64,000 nucleotides of DNA from Agarilytica sp045430345 (GTDB taxonomy: Bacteria; Pseudomonadota; Gammaproteobacteria; Pseudomonadales; Cellvibrionaceae): contig JAILXT010000001.1 in NCBI GenBank assembly GCA_045430345.1, positions 1,178,001-1,242,000 of the forward strand. The letters run 5' to 3'. The notes below the pieces were generated by a model that had not been told where the DNA came from, ran no database searches, and saw only the letters and a list, made by a program, of their open reading frames with translations. The first letter of the stretch is position 1. Each line of letters opens with the position of its first letter. This document shows, piece after piece, positions 46,606 to 55,334 of the stretch. The translations under genes were made by a program, and so were the position numbers.

Positions 46606-47979
46606 TTAACTCAAACCATCTTTTACCCTCACCCATGGTTCAAAAATTCGTAACTTTGGGGGTAATGACTCGATAGCGCGGAGCGCCAGTGTTTTACTTT
46701 TAAATTCGCCGTAAACAATAGCAAAGCGATCCTGTCCTTTCTCCTGATAATGAATATATTCAATCATATCGCGGCGAAGTTTGTTTTCACGTGCAAAAGC
46801 GAGAACCTTCATGGCAGAACCACTGCTCATCAGCTGGATCACCCACTCACCATCGTCCTTCTGTATCAGCTCTTGATGAACGTTAACCGCCATATGGTCA
46901 TTTTTGGGTTTCGAGTGGCTAACGCCGCTGGGTATCTGATCCTTAGCGGTTGATTTTGCAATATTTTTCACCAAGGGCTGCGTCAAGTTAAGCGACTTCT
47001 TGGCTGTCAGTTCAACCCCCTTCGGCGAAGCGCTTACATCTGCGTTATTGTTATTCCGCGTATTGGATCGGCTATCCGAATTTCTCACCTGCTTCAATGA
47101 AGACGGGGATTTGTAATCGTTTTGAACAGCGACCTGCTTCTTGGGTTTTACTCGCGTGCCGTACTTGTATAAAAGCGGATGATTCATTTCTGACGCATCC
47201 GCAAGTGCCCAACTGTTATCTTCAACGCCTTCAACAATAATTTTCATCACCGCGGCTTGAATCGCTTCAAGCAGACAGAGTTGAACTGGCTCGTTACGCG
47301 TATACCCTGCTTCAATTTCTAAAAGACGCTTGAAACGTACAAACCTAAACGCACCACCTTGTACCGCGCGAGATAAAATTGAACGTGCGGTGGTAACGCT
47401 GTTAATCACCCGCCCCGTATTCACATCAACAATACGGAGATTCACCGTCACCTGATCAACCCGGTACTGCTCCGACATGCCTACACCGAAATACTTTGCA
47501 CCAGCACCACCGGTCTTCATATTCGTCTCATAACCAATAATACCGCCTTCAAGCAAAATGTTAGCGCCTAATAGAGGGGGGACGTCTGCATTGTCCGAAC
47601 GATTTTTTAATGAAGCGCGGATGATTTTACGCTCGGTCAATAAATCCTGAAGACCTTCTCGTTCCAGAGCTGAGAACCAACCCGAATCCTTAATTGCTTT
47701 CACCAACATCGACGCGGCACCCTGAGATACCGCCGTAGAAAAACTACTGGATGGCTGCGGTTTGTATTGGCCCGTAAGGTCTCTAAAACTATATATAGAC
47801 GCGACTATTTTTCCGCGAGGCTTTGGCAGGCTCGCTAGGTCGCTATAAACTTCTGAAGGCTTATCCCAATCTTCGCGTTGTAGATCCGGTCCCACGAGTT
47901 GCTCAGCAACGGGAATAGCACTGCACCCCGAAATAGATGCCATAAGTGCGAAAAGAATCATTAAGAATCGTTTATCCAT
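46606..47979 (-). CDS. csgG: Curli secretion channel CsgG with C-terminal SPOR-like domain
   Basis: CsgG is the outer-membrane lipoprotein channel that exports curli subunits. A lipobox (SISGC, Cys19) and the CsgG domain to about residue 265 are clear (LLGANILLEGGIIGYETN, RIVDVNTGRVI). E. coli CsgG is 277 residues; this one is 457. The extra part is a Ser/Asn/Lys-rich linker (266-375) and a SPOR-like domain (377-452: WVIQLMSSGS..., FAIVYGEFKSK..A..AIESLP...PWVR), closest in pattern to the DamX SPOR domain. SPOR domains bind denuded peptidoglycan glycans, so the channel may be tied to the cell wall. It is the last gene of the csgBAEFG run. Confidence 0.92.
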   Translation of the reverse strand: MDKRFLMILFALMASISGCSAIPVAEQLVGPDLQREDWDKPSEVYSDLASLPKPRGKIVASIYSFRDLTGQYKPQPSSSFSTAVSQGAASMLVKAIKDSGWFSALEREGLQDLLTERKIIRASLKNRSDNADVPPLLGANILLEGGIIGYETNMKTGGAGAKYFGVGMSEQYRVDQVTVNLRIVDVNTGRVINSVTTARSILSRAVQGGAFRFVRFKRLLEIEAGYTRNEPVQLCLLEAIQAAVMKIIVEGVEDNSWALADASEMNHPLLYKYGTRVKPKKQVAVQNDYKSPSSLKQVRNSDSRSNTRNNNNADVSASPKGVELTAKKSLNLTQPLVKNIAKSTAKDQIPSGVSHSKPKNDHMAVNVHQELIQKDDGEWVIQLMSSGSAMKVLAFARENKLRRDMIEYIHYQEKGQDRFAIVYGEFKSKTLALRAIESLPPKLRIFEPWVRVKDGLS

Positions 47980-48000
47980 GAGTATATCCCTCCTTAACCC

Positions 48001-48426
48001 TTAATAATTCTGAGACTCAACAATGAATGTTGTAGAGTCTCCAGTGTTTCGGTCAGTTGTCGTAACACGAACGCGACCATCGCCTTCATCAATCACATCA
48101 ATGACAAAATCTTCTGTCACGGTTTGACCAGGAATTAACGATCCCGTGTCATCAACAAAATTACTCGCGATAGAGCTCGTAAGCCGGCTCAACAAAGAGC
48201 GCTGTAAACGATCATTAAAATCATCCAATGCGTTTTCTTCATCATCTTCCAAATCTGGATCTTTAATCGTATTCTGTGCTTGCGCACTATTGAGCAACAT
48301 ATTCCCATTTAATGGGCTGCCACCAAACGATGGATTAACTGGCGTATACAATAAGCTCGATGCAAATACCCCTGTACTCATCATCATGCTTACAACAAAA
48401 CCTGTGCTAACAATAATCTTTCCCAT
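48001..48426 (-). CDS. csgF: Curli assembly factor CsgF
   Basis: A 141-residue exported protein with a signal peptide (about 1-22). The mature N-terminus SLLYTPVNPSFGGSPLNG is the CsgF signature that plugs into the CsgG channel. CsgF links the channel to the nucleator at the surface. It is 21 bp before csgG and 46 bp after csgE. Confidence 0.95.
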   Translation of the reverse strand: MGKIIVSTGFVVSMMMSTGVFASSLLYTPVNPSFGGSPLNGNMLLNSAQAQNTIKDPDLEDDEENALDDFNDRLQRSLLSRLTSSIASNFVDDTGSLIPGQTVTEDFVIDVIDEGDGRVRVTTTDRNTGDSTTFIVESQNY

Positions 48427-48472
48427 TTTCCCGACCCTCTTACCCGTTTTACTGCCTACTCATTCCCACGTT

Positions 48473-48889
48473 TTAAATCTCGTCTGGCGCCAGGTCCCTT
48501 TCACCATATCCTGACGCAGCTAGATCAATATTTTGTACCCGAGATAACACAAACGATACCGCTTGTGCGCCTCTCTCGCGGGAGTTACTTCGTGTTCCCG
48601 CGATTGACGCTTGATAAACGATACTGCCCTTGTACCGGATTATCACTAGCGTTCCTTGTCGTGCCGATGGTCGCTCTTCTACCACGACCCCTTCACCTTT
48701 ATAAAACTGGTTTCGCCATTCCTGAGCAAAGTGATTGAAAAAATCTTGCCCGAACCATGTAATTGTTTTGTTAACAAGTATCCCGTCTATTTCTACATCT
48801 TTTGCATAACTATACGAAGAAAATAAACACATCGTGACGAATGCAAGTACTCTGACCAAAGGAAGCGATACTGATTTAATTGTTAACAT
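48473..48889 (-). CDS. csgE: Curli secretion specificity factor CsgE
   Basis: A 138-residue periplasmic protein with a signal peptide. The conserved IDGILVNKTITWFGQDF segment opens the mature protein. CsgE caps the periplasmic side of CsgG and selects curlin substrates. It lies between csgA and csgF in the same direction. Confidence 0.94.
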   Translation of the reverse strand: MLTIKSVSLPLVRVLAFVTMCLFSSYSYAKDVEIDGILVNKTITWFGQDFFNHFAQEWRNQFYKGEGVVVEERPSARQGTLVIIRYKGSIVYQASIAGTRSNSRERGAQAVSFVLSRVQNIDLAASGYGERDLAPDEI

Positions 48890-48979
48890 TTTCCCATTTC
48901 CCGTTTGTGAATGTCCGTTAGGGGTGAGGGGCAGCAGGTAACCACTCTTCCATGCCTACTGCCCCTCAAGGGGGGAACC

Positions 48980-49849
48980 TTAAATACCTTGCAACACGTC
49001 TGCGCGGTTTCCATTTCCGTTTTGCGTAATTTCAGCCACGTTCTCGATACCATCTTGGCAAATCGTCGCACCGTTATTCATACCATTCTGTAAAATATCA
49101 CCTTGGTTACGAATACCGTGCTGTGAAATAAACTGATAGTTATCGGAACCATTTTGAACAACGCCCAACTCATTCTCTTGACCTTCTTGAAAAGAATGCG
49201 CCATATTGCCCATACCGTTTTGTTCAAAACTCGCTACCTGACTTTGGCCCGTCTGATCGCCACCTGCATGGTTATCGTTACCATTTTGATCGACGTTGAT
49301 AAGGCCGTTAGTACCGCTCTGATTTCCATGAACATAGTTACCGTCACCATTTTGTACACTGGTAAATTGATCATTTGACCCGGATTGAAAAACACTCGAT
49401 CCGTTATCTGAACCATTTTGCAACGTTTTGATAGTGCTTCCGGTTCCTGTTTGATCACTCGCTGCAAAGTTTTTATTGCCGTTTTGATTCACTGTTTGCA
49501 TATTTGTAGAACCACCGCTCTGACCTACGCGCGTTGAGTTATCGTTTCCGTTCTGATTTACCGTTAATACATTATCAACACCGCCTTGTGTCGTTGTTGC
49601 TGAGTTGTTGCTACCGGTTTGAAGCACACTTGTTTCACCACGCACGCCGTCTTGGTATGAATAGTTACTATTACCGTCGCCGATTTGATCAATTCTAATA
49701 TTGTTGTCTGTTCCAAGCTGTCTTACAAAAGAGCTGTTGTCATTTCCTGACTGCTCAATCACCGCGTTTTCGCGCGTTGACCCGGCATATGCCACAGAAG
49801 AAAGAAGAATTGAAATTGCTGATGCGGTGATTATGAATTGCGTTTTCAT
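48980..49849 (-). CDS. csgA: Major curlin subunit CsgA (enlarged)
   Basis: An exported amyloid subunit of about 289 residues. After a signal peptide (MKTQF...AYA) the protein is built of half-repeats of about 11 residues with the pattern QxGxxN. I count 23 QxG units plus a final LQG, about 12 full repeats, against five in E. coli CsgA. A single Cys occurs (ICQDG). The start was set to ATG 49849, with GAGG nine bases upstream. It is 90 bp before csgE. Confidence 0.93.
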   Translation of the reverse strand: MKTQFIITASAISILLSSVAYAGSTRENAVIEQSGNDNSSFVRQLGTDNNIRIDQIGDGNSNYSYQDGVRGETSVLQTGSNNSATTTQGGVDNVLTVNQNGNDNSTRVGQSGGSTNMQTVNQNGNKNFAASDQTGTGSTIKTLQNGSDNGSSVFQSGSNDQFTSVQNGDGNYVHGNQSGTNGLINVDQNGNDNHAGGDQTGQSQVASFEQNGMGNMAHSFQEGQENELGVVQNGSDNYQFISQHGIRNQGDILQNGMNNGATICQDGIENVAEITQNGNGNRADVLQGI

Positions 49850-49864
49850 CGTTACTAACCTCAT

Positions 49865-50417
49865 TGTTCACTAAATAATTCCTGGTTTGGCTATTTAGTG
49901 TGTCCATTAAAATCCCTGTATTAACGGTGGCCGTATCCATTTGGTCACAAGTCATAATCAATAGAGCAGGACCCGTTCCAACTTAGGGCCAACGTACCGT
50001 TTAATAGAAAACAAATATTAATCCTCTCTCATCTAGACCAATGCGTGTTAAAAAAGCCAAACCGCATATAAACAAGTTTTTTTAAGAACCGGAGAGAACA
50101 TGTGACGCAGGTCACAAACGCCCCGCACTTATGGCACCTATAAGTCTCTTTTAAGCGCCGTTATCGCGGGTATCGTTTCTAACGATTTGCGCGCCAAAGT
50201 GACACTAATTGTCATTTCAATACAGACCGATTCCACGCTATATTCTTTGAAAACATGCGATAAATATAAACGAGAAGTTGAATAAAAAAACGAAAGGATT
50301 AAAGAGAATAAATAGTGAGATAACGACAAGATTAGAAGTTAAAAAATATTTTTTTGAAGAATAAAAGAAACGGCAGAGAAGATAAAAAAGTAGGCCTAAC
50401 AAACGAACTTAGTCGAC
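49865..50417. other. Non-coding gap between csgB and csgA
   Basis: These 550 bp lie within the curli run and contain no supported gene. A 63-codon minus-strand frame inside it lacks a ribosome binding site. The length suggests csgA has its own promoter. Confidence 0.4.
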
Positions 50418-50957
50418 TTAATACCCTTGAATAATGTGTACGACTTGGTGATCACCCTCTTGAATGACTTCGCTGCTCAGTCCGTTTCCAAGCTGCTGCA
50501 TTTCCACGAAATTGTCATTGCCGATTTGACTCACTTGAGACTGAATATCGGAGCCATCCTGATCGACATCAATTCGATTACTATTGCCAACCTGTTCACT
50601 AAACAATTGATTTAATTGACCTTTTTGATTCACATACACGCTGTTTTGAAGTCCATCTTGATAGCTGTACACCAGTAAATCACCACCACTTTGGTCGATA
50701 GACGCAATATTTTCTTCCCCAAGTTGGTGACTATCCACATGATTTTTTAAACCCGCCTGCACCACCGCTAGCTGGTGCTGCTCACCATGCTGAACCGCAT
50801 AGGCATAGTTTCCGGAATAGCTGCTCGATATATTTTGGCGAGTAGATAATTCATCGGCTGCGTCCAAATCAGATCCGATATCGGCTGATGAACTAACGCT
50901 AATCATCAGAGCCGAAGCACATAAAATCCTGCTTATTTTTTTTGATTTTAATTCCAT
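50418..50957 (-). CDS. csgB: Curlin nucleator CsgB
   Basis: A 179-residue exported protein with a signal peptide (about 1-25). It has 11 QxG half-repeats but less regular than those of CsgA, and ends in IIQGY. This matches minor curlin CsgB, which nucleates fibre growth at the cell surface. It is the first gene of the curli run. AGGTAG lies about 8 bases before ATG. No csgD regulator gene is adjacent. Confidence 0.9.
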   Translation of the reverse strand: MELKSKKISRILCASALMISVSSSADIGSDLDAADELSTRQNISSSYSGNYAYAVQHGEQHQLAVVQAGLKNHVDSHQLGEENIASIDQSGGDLLVYSYQDGLQNSVYVNQKGQLNQLFSEQVGNSNRIDVDQDGSDIQSQVSQIGNDNFVEMQQLGNGLSSEVIQEGDHQVVHIIQGY

Positions 50958-51506
50958 TTTTCTACTACCTAAATACAGTCATTTTCTTGAAATAAATGCG
51001 ACTAAAAATCTGTTGCCATTTATTGTCGATACTAATAAAGAGTCAGTATCTATGCCAAGCATCTGGCGCTGTAATGGTCTGTAATATAACGATGGATCCG
51101 GTAAGGTTTCGTCAATTTTTCACCCGATAAAATTTACGTTTTATTAGTAGATCTAATTTATTATACCTTTTCGTTATGAGACATCGGATTCAAGGGATGC
51201 ATCTATATCTGAAGCGAAACTGCTTCAATCGAATTCGATAAATCTGGTTACCTTATTTAAACAATTTGTATAGATTCAATACGAATGGATTGCTTTTTTT
51301 GGCAATAAAACTGCCTAAAAACCCCATTATTTTGTTTACCTCCGAGCTGTAGAAACACCCTATGATGACCACTTCAACCCTGAAAAAACTTATACACATA
51401 ACAATAATAATTTTAATTAACAATAATTGACGACATACCAACACTGCATAATTAGAAATAAAAGATGCAAATCTGTCGTCGTGTAATTTATTCGGGGATA
51501 CATAAC
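50958..51506. other. Non-coding divergent region between csgB and the PqaA-like gene
   Basis: An AT-rich 550-bp region that should hold the curli promoter and the promoter of the plus-strand gene. I see no gene. A TGAAGC-GAAACT-GCTTCA hairpin occurs near 51210. Confidence 0.4.
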
Positions 51507-53222
51507 ATGTCGCTTATAAAAAGCAGTACGACCGTTGTTTTATGTTTACTTTCAAGTGTTAGCGCCTTAGTCCAAGGCACAGAAACCGCTCTCGACCGCT
51601 ACATTGCCAAACCAGATGCTCACTACAGCTGGTATGAATACTACAACGACCAGCAAACTCTCACCGATAACTACGGACTTGCCATGACCTCTCAACAATG
51701 GCGGACCGAAGACGAAGTCGACAAACCGATTTGGCAACATGAACTCGAAGTCAGTGTGCCGCAAGAAGCCGTATGGCTACAAAAGAAAACGGCCGTACTC
51801 CTTATTAACGGTGGCAGTAACCGCAGCTCTTTTCCAGATCGAGAAGTTGACGACCTCGTCACCACTTTGGCAGCACTCAATGGCTTTGTCGTTGCAACAA
51901 CGAACCAAGTGCCCAACCAACGGCTTAAATTCACGGATGAAATTGATCCACGTTATATAGAAGAGGGAAGAAAAGAAGACGAAATTCTCGCCTACAGTTT
52001 TGATAAGTTTATGGAAACAGGAGATGAAGAATGGCCCGTTCATTTACCCATGACCAAAGCCGCTGTTCGCTCAATGGACGCCATTCAAGAATTTGTTTTA
52101 CAAAAGCACGGACTCGAAATTGAAAACTTTATCATTCTGGGCGGCTCAAAACGAGGATGGACGACATGGCTCACTGCGGCGGTTGACCCTCGTGTAAAAG
52201 CTATCGCGCCTATATCCATTGATTTGCTGGATTTAAACCAACAAGTGGATCATCACTGGGAAGCTTACGGCTATTATGCTGATGCCATTCTAGACTATGC
52301 CGATTTTGATCTGTTCTGTCGAATGAAATCAGAAACGGGGCAAGACCTGCTCGATATAGTTGACCCGATTTCCTATAACGAACGATTCACCATGCCCAAA
52401 TTCGTGATCAACTCGGCGGGGGATCAATTCTTTTTACCCGATTCGTCCCTCTTCTATTACGACCAGCTCCCCGAACCCAAACACCTCCGCTATACCGTTA
52501 ACACTGACCACGCGCAAACCGATGACATTATTACAGTGTTACAGCTAACCAACTGGATCAAACACCACGTCAACAATACAAACCCTCCTCGCTATTCATA
52601 CCGCCTAGAAGCTGATGGTAGCATCGTCGTTCAAAATCATAGTTTCGGATTGACCTCCGTAAAACTGTGGTCTGCTACCAATCCGAACGAACGTAACTTT
52701 CGACTCGACACCATCGGAGACGGCTATGCGGCACAGACACTGCTGCCCAATTGGGATGGCACATATACCGGACGCGTCAGTACACCGGAGCAAGGCTGGA
52801 CCGCCTATATGGTTGAACTGACCTACGGTGATGAAGTCTATACGAGCCCTCTTCGAATAACGCCAGAAGCCCTGCCCTTCGCAGGCACGCATTGCGCCCC
52901 AGAAGAAAGCGACATGGACGACGATGGTATTTCAGATACCTTGGATAACTGCCCCTCAATCGCTAACAGCAATCAACACGACAGTGATGAGGACGGTTTG
53001 GGCGACCTATGCGACGCGACACCAAACGGCCACACCTGCACCGAAGATAGGACAAGTACCTTTAACCACCTATCGGCAGGACGAGCCCACCGCTGTGGGA
53101 ACTTCAATATATATGCATGTGCCAACGGCTCAAACGATAACCTAGGACGCGTAAGCTTCTTTGTCACAACAACCGTATCCGAAACCGCACCCGGCTATTA
53201 CGAGGAGCGTAGCTGCCCTTAA
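51507..53222 (+). CDS. Secreted PqaA-family protein with thrombospondin-3 repeats and novel C-terminal module
   Basis: The start was set to ATG 51507 (MSLIKSS..., with GGGGA eight bases upstream), giving 571 residues with a signal peptide. About residues 20-440 match the PhoPQ-activated pathogenicity-related protein family, an alpha/beta-hydrolase-like fold; GGSKRGWTTW holds the likely nucleophile Ser. Then come thrombospondin type 3 repeats, calcium-binding (DMDDDGISDTLDNCP, DSDEDGLGDLCD), and the 61-residue module ending in CP. The C-terminal layout suggests export to the surface or medium. The enzyme activity is unknown. Confidence 0.88.
   Translation: MSLIKSSTTVVLCLLSSVSALVQGTETALDRYIAKPDAHYSWYEYYNDQQTLTDNYGLAMTSQQWRTEDEVDKPIWQHELEVSVPQEAVWLQKKTAVLLINGGSNRSSFPDREVDDLVTTLAALNGFVVATTNQVPNQRLKFTDEIDPRYIEEGRKEDEILAYSFDKFMETGDEEWPVHLPMTKAAVRSMDAIQEFVLQKHGLEIENFIILGGSKRGWTTWLTAAVDPRVKAIAPISIDLLDLNQQVDHHWEAYGYYADAILDYADFDLFCRMKSETGQDLLDIVDPISYNERFTMPKFVINSAGDQFFLPDSSLFYYDQLPEPKHLRYTVNTDHAQTDDIITVLQLTNWIKHHVNNTNPPRYSYRLEADGSIVVQNHSFGLTSVKLWSATNPNERNFRLDTIGDGYAAQTLLPNWDGTYTGRVSTPEQGWTAYMVELTYGDEVYTSPLRITPEALPFAGTHCAPEESDMDDDGISDTLDNCPSIANSNQHDSDEDGLGDLCDATPNGHTCTEDRTSTFNHLSAGRAHRCGNFNIYACANGSNDNLGRVSFFVTTTVSETAPGYYEERSCP
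53037..53219 (+). other. C-terminal GRA/CP module, copy B
   Basis: Last 61 residues of the PqaA-like protein: C...NHLSAGRAH..G...YACANGSNDNLG...V.ETAPGYYEERSCP. It is the copy with the clearest pattern. Confidence 0.8.
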
Positions 53223-53475
53223 ACTCGCTACCTCCTTCACGTGTTTGCTCTGCCCCATTGGTTATGCAGTACTTTGGGGTGGGGCAATTCTAACGCTATT
53301 CGTTCTCCCGCCACCCCTAGCGTTCGCCACGCCAAGATGTGGTTAATATACAGCCCTGTCACATAGATAATCATTTGATCAAACCCGCTGAAAAGCTGTT
53401 TAAAATTGAGCTATTCTTACACTAACCGACCTCGGTTTAGACCTTACCAATCATCAATTCAGACGAGCCCACTCA
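53223..53475. other. Non-coding region with hairpin
   Basis: A TGCCCCA/TGGGGCA hairpin (53251-53286) follows the PqaA-like gene and may end its transcript. No gene is seen. Confidence 0.4.
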
Positions 53476-54231
53476 ATGAGCCGCACGACCAAAAACAGCG
53501 CTCTAAGCCCTACCCGCTGTGGTCTCGTACTCATTATTTGTAGCGTCATCTCACTTGTCAGCAGTACCGTTTCTATCGCCGATCCAAGCGGACACGTCCT
53601 AACCTATGTTCATCCAGAACCACCGGTATTAACGCAATTTGATGAAGCAGGAAAACCCTACGACCCAATACTAAAGAAAATCGAGGCCATGTTAAAACAA
53701 GCCGGCATTCCCTGGCATGACGCCCCTGTACCCGTTTACCGAATGTATAGCTACCTGGAAACAAAACCCGAATACTTTTCAATACTGATCAAAACCCCCT
53801 ATATCGAAGAGTGTTGTATCACCAGCAAATTGCCCGTTTTTCTCCTAGAGCTAGGCGTTTATAGAAAACCCAATACGCCCCCGGTGTCCACACTGCAAGA
53901 ACTAGCCGATAAATCAATTATTACCATTGAAGATTACAATTATGGCGCAGCGCGGCCATTTATATCGGACAAGAAAAACAACCTCATCATCTACCCCGCA
54001 AAAACCCATCACTCCGCATACTCTATGCTGAAAGCAGATAGAGCCCACTACCTCCTCGACTACAGAGGGCCGGCAGATAAAATTAAGGAAGAAAAAGAAA
54101 AACACGGCATTCAATACGATGTATTAGAAAAGCTGAAGTTGTACTTAATCTTTAATAAAGACTACCCAGATGTCGAAAACATTATTCGCAAACTTGAGGG
54201 TATTTCCGAAGCACTAGAACCCGACGCATAA
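53476..54231 (+). CDS. Periplasmic solute-binding-like protein (SBP_bac_3 type)
   Basis: A 251-residue exported protein with a signal peptide to about residue 35. The order of elements resembles family 3 solute-binding proteins: PPVLTQFDEAGKPYDPI near the start, then a hinge (STLQELADKSIITIEDYNYG) and a second lobe. Such stand-alone proteins often act as amino-acid receptors or sensors rather than transporter parts. No permease lies nearby. The two Cys in EECC could pair. Confidence 0.7.
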   Translation: MSRTTKNSALSPTRCGLVLIICSVISLVSSTVSIADPSGHVLTYVHPEPPVLTQFDEAGKPYDPILKKIEAMLKQAGIPWHDAPVPVYRMYSYLETKPEYFSILIKTPYIEECCITSKLPVFLLELGVYRKPNTPPVSTLQELADKSIITIEDYNYGAARPFISDKKNNLIIYPAKTHHSAYSMLKADRAHYLLDYRGPADKIKEEKEKHGIQYDVLEKLKLYLIFNKDYPDVENIIRKLEGISEALEPDA

Positions 54232-54308
54232 TTCATAGCGTCTAAAATTTAGGCGCCCTCTTCCTCGATGACTGCTTCAGAGAAAATTTTGATGCAGAAC
54301 TTGATCCA

Positions 54309-54926
54309 ATGCATCGCTACAAATTCAAACAAGTCGCCCTGCTGGACTTAGCCTATGCCGTCACCTTTGGTGCGGAAATCGCCGTTGTCTCCATGATGCC
54401 ACTCATGTTTTCTAACCCAGATACCTACGGTTTTTCACTCGCAAAAGCCTCGTTGATGGCGGGATGTTTTATGGCCATGAATCTGATTGCCCGCCCCGGC
54501 GGTGGTTGGATGAGCGATAAAATAGGGCGTAAAACAACCCTTATGATCACCGTGATAGGCTCAGCCCTGGGTTACGTCGGGCTCTCCATGATGAACCCAA
54601 GCTGGTCATTAGTCAGTATCGGCGCAGTGGTAATTTTCTGCTCCTTTTTCGCCCAAGCCGGTGCAGGTGCAACCTTTGGTGTTGTGCCCACTATTAAACG
54701 ACGTCTGACGGGGCAGATTGCGGGGATGACGGGTGCTTACGGTAATGTCGGTGCGGCTTCTTTTCTACTGGTAAATTCCTTCTTCGCGCCCAGTATTTTC
54801 TTCTCGGTGATCGCCGTATCCTGTGTTGTTGTATTTGTCCTACTGTTTATATTTTTAGATGAACCCAAAGGAAAAATTGCAGAAACTCGCCCGGATGGGA
54901 CCGTCGAACTCATCGATATTTCTTAA
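54309..54926 (+). pseudogene. C-terminal half of a NarK-type nitrate/nitrite transporter
   Basis: The 205 residues correspond to the second half of a NarK/NrtP major-facilitator transporter. It has RYKFKQVALLDLAY, the second MFS loop GGWMSDKIGRK, and the nitrate signature GMTGAYGNVGA. About six membrane segments are left of twelve. The first half is missing: reading upstream in frame meets a stop within 25 codons, and the nearby bases do not code for it. A remnant is the simplest view. It ends in a good terminator. Confidence 0.85.
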
Positions 54927-54943
54927 TAGTACAATCAGCACAC

Positions 54944-54980
54944 ACCGGGACCGCTCGAAGCTCAGTCCCGGTTTATTTTT
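54944..54980 (+). terminator. Intrinsic terminator after the NarK remnant
   Basis: ACCGGGAC and GTCCCGGT pair perfectly around a 13-base loop, followed by TTATTTTTT. Confidence 0.88.
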
Positions 54981-55100
54981 TACCCCGAGCACATAACATC
55001 TACACCGCCCTTTCTCCGCTATGTTCTCCGTCCATATCACAATAATCACGTACGTTATTGCCTTGACCTTTTATTCAAAACCCATGAGAATCCACGCAAA

Positions 55101-55283
55101 CTTTCAGGTGCTACTCATTCTCAAATGAATAGATAATCGGGAATTCGGTGATAGTCCGAAACGCGCCCAGCCCTGTGATGGTGACTTCTGTATCAAATAA
55201 AATCAGTTTGCACTGATGCCACTGGCATACGCCGGGAAGGCGATACAGCAGGATGACCCTCAGTCAGTAGACCGGCCTGAAAG
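55101..55283 (+). promoter_or_regulatory. Cobalamin (adenosylcobalamin) riboswitch
   Basis: The P1 stem CTTTCAGG (55101-55108) pairs with CCTGAAAG (55276-55283). Inside are the B12-box core GCCACTG (55218-55224), the CGGGAA segments and GGGAAGG. This is the conserved cobalamin element. It lies just upstream of bluB and should repress it when B12 is plentiful. Confidence 0.9.
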
Positions 55284-55288
55284 ATAAA

Positions 55289-55318
55289 ACCCACACTTGG
55301 TCCAGCGTGGGTCTTTCC
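55289..55318 (+). terminator. Riboswitch expression-platform hairpin
   Basis: ACCCACAC and GCGTGGGT pair (one mismatch) followed by CTTTCC. It may be a weak terminator or block the bluB ribosome binding site that follows closely. Confidence 0.6.
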
Positions 55319-55334
55319 ATTGAAGGGGAATATC

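Noticed and set aside
49000..49849. Regular repeats resembling a CRISPR or satellite array
   Set aside because: They are coding half-repeats of curlin (QxGxxN), unequal in DNA and in frame throughout.
50138..50329. 63-codon frame between csgB and csgA
   Set aside because: No start signal and no recognisable protein; likely chance in an AT-rich gap.
54309..54926. A complete small transporter
   Set aside because: The sequence aligns only with the second half of NarK and lacks the first six membrane segments, so a remnant is the better call.
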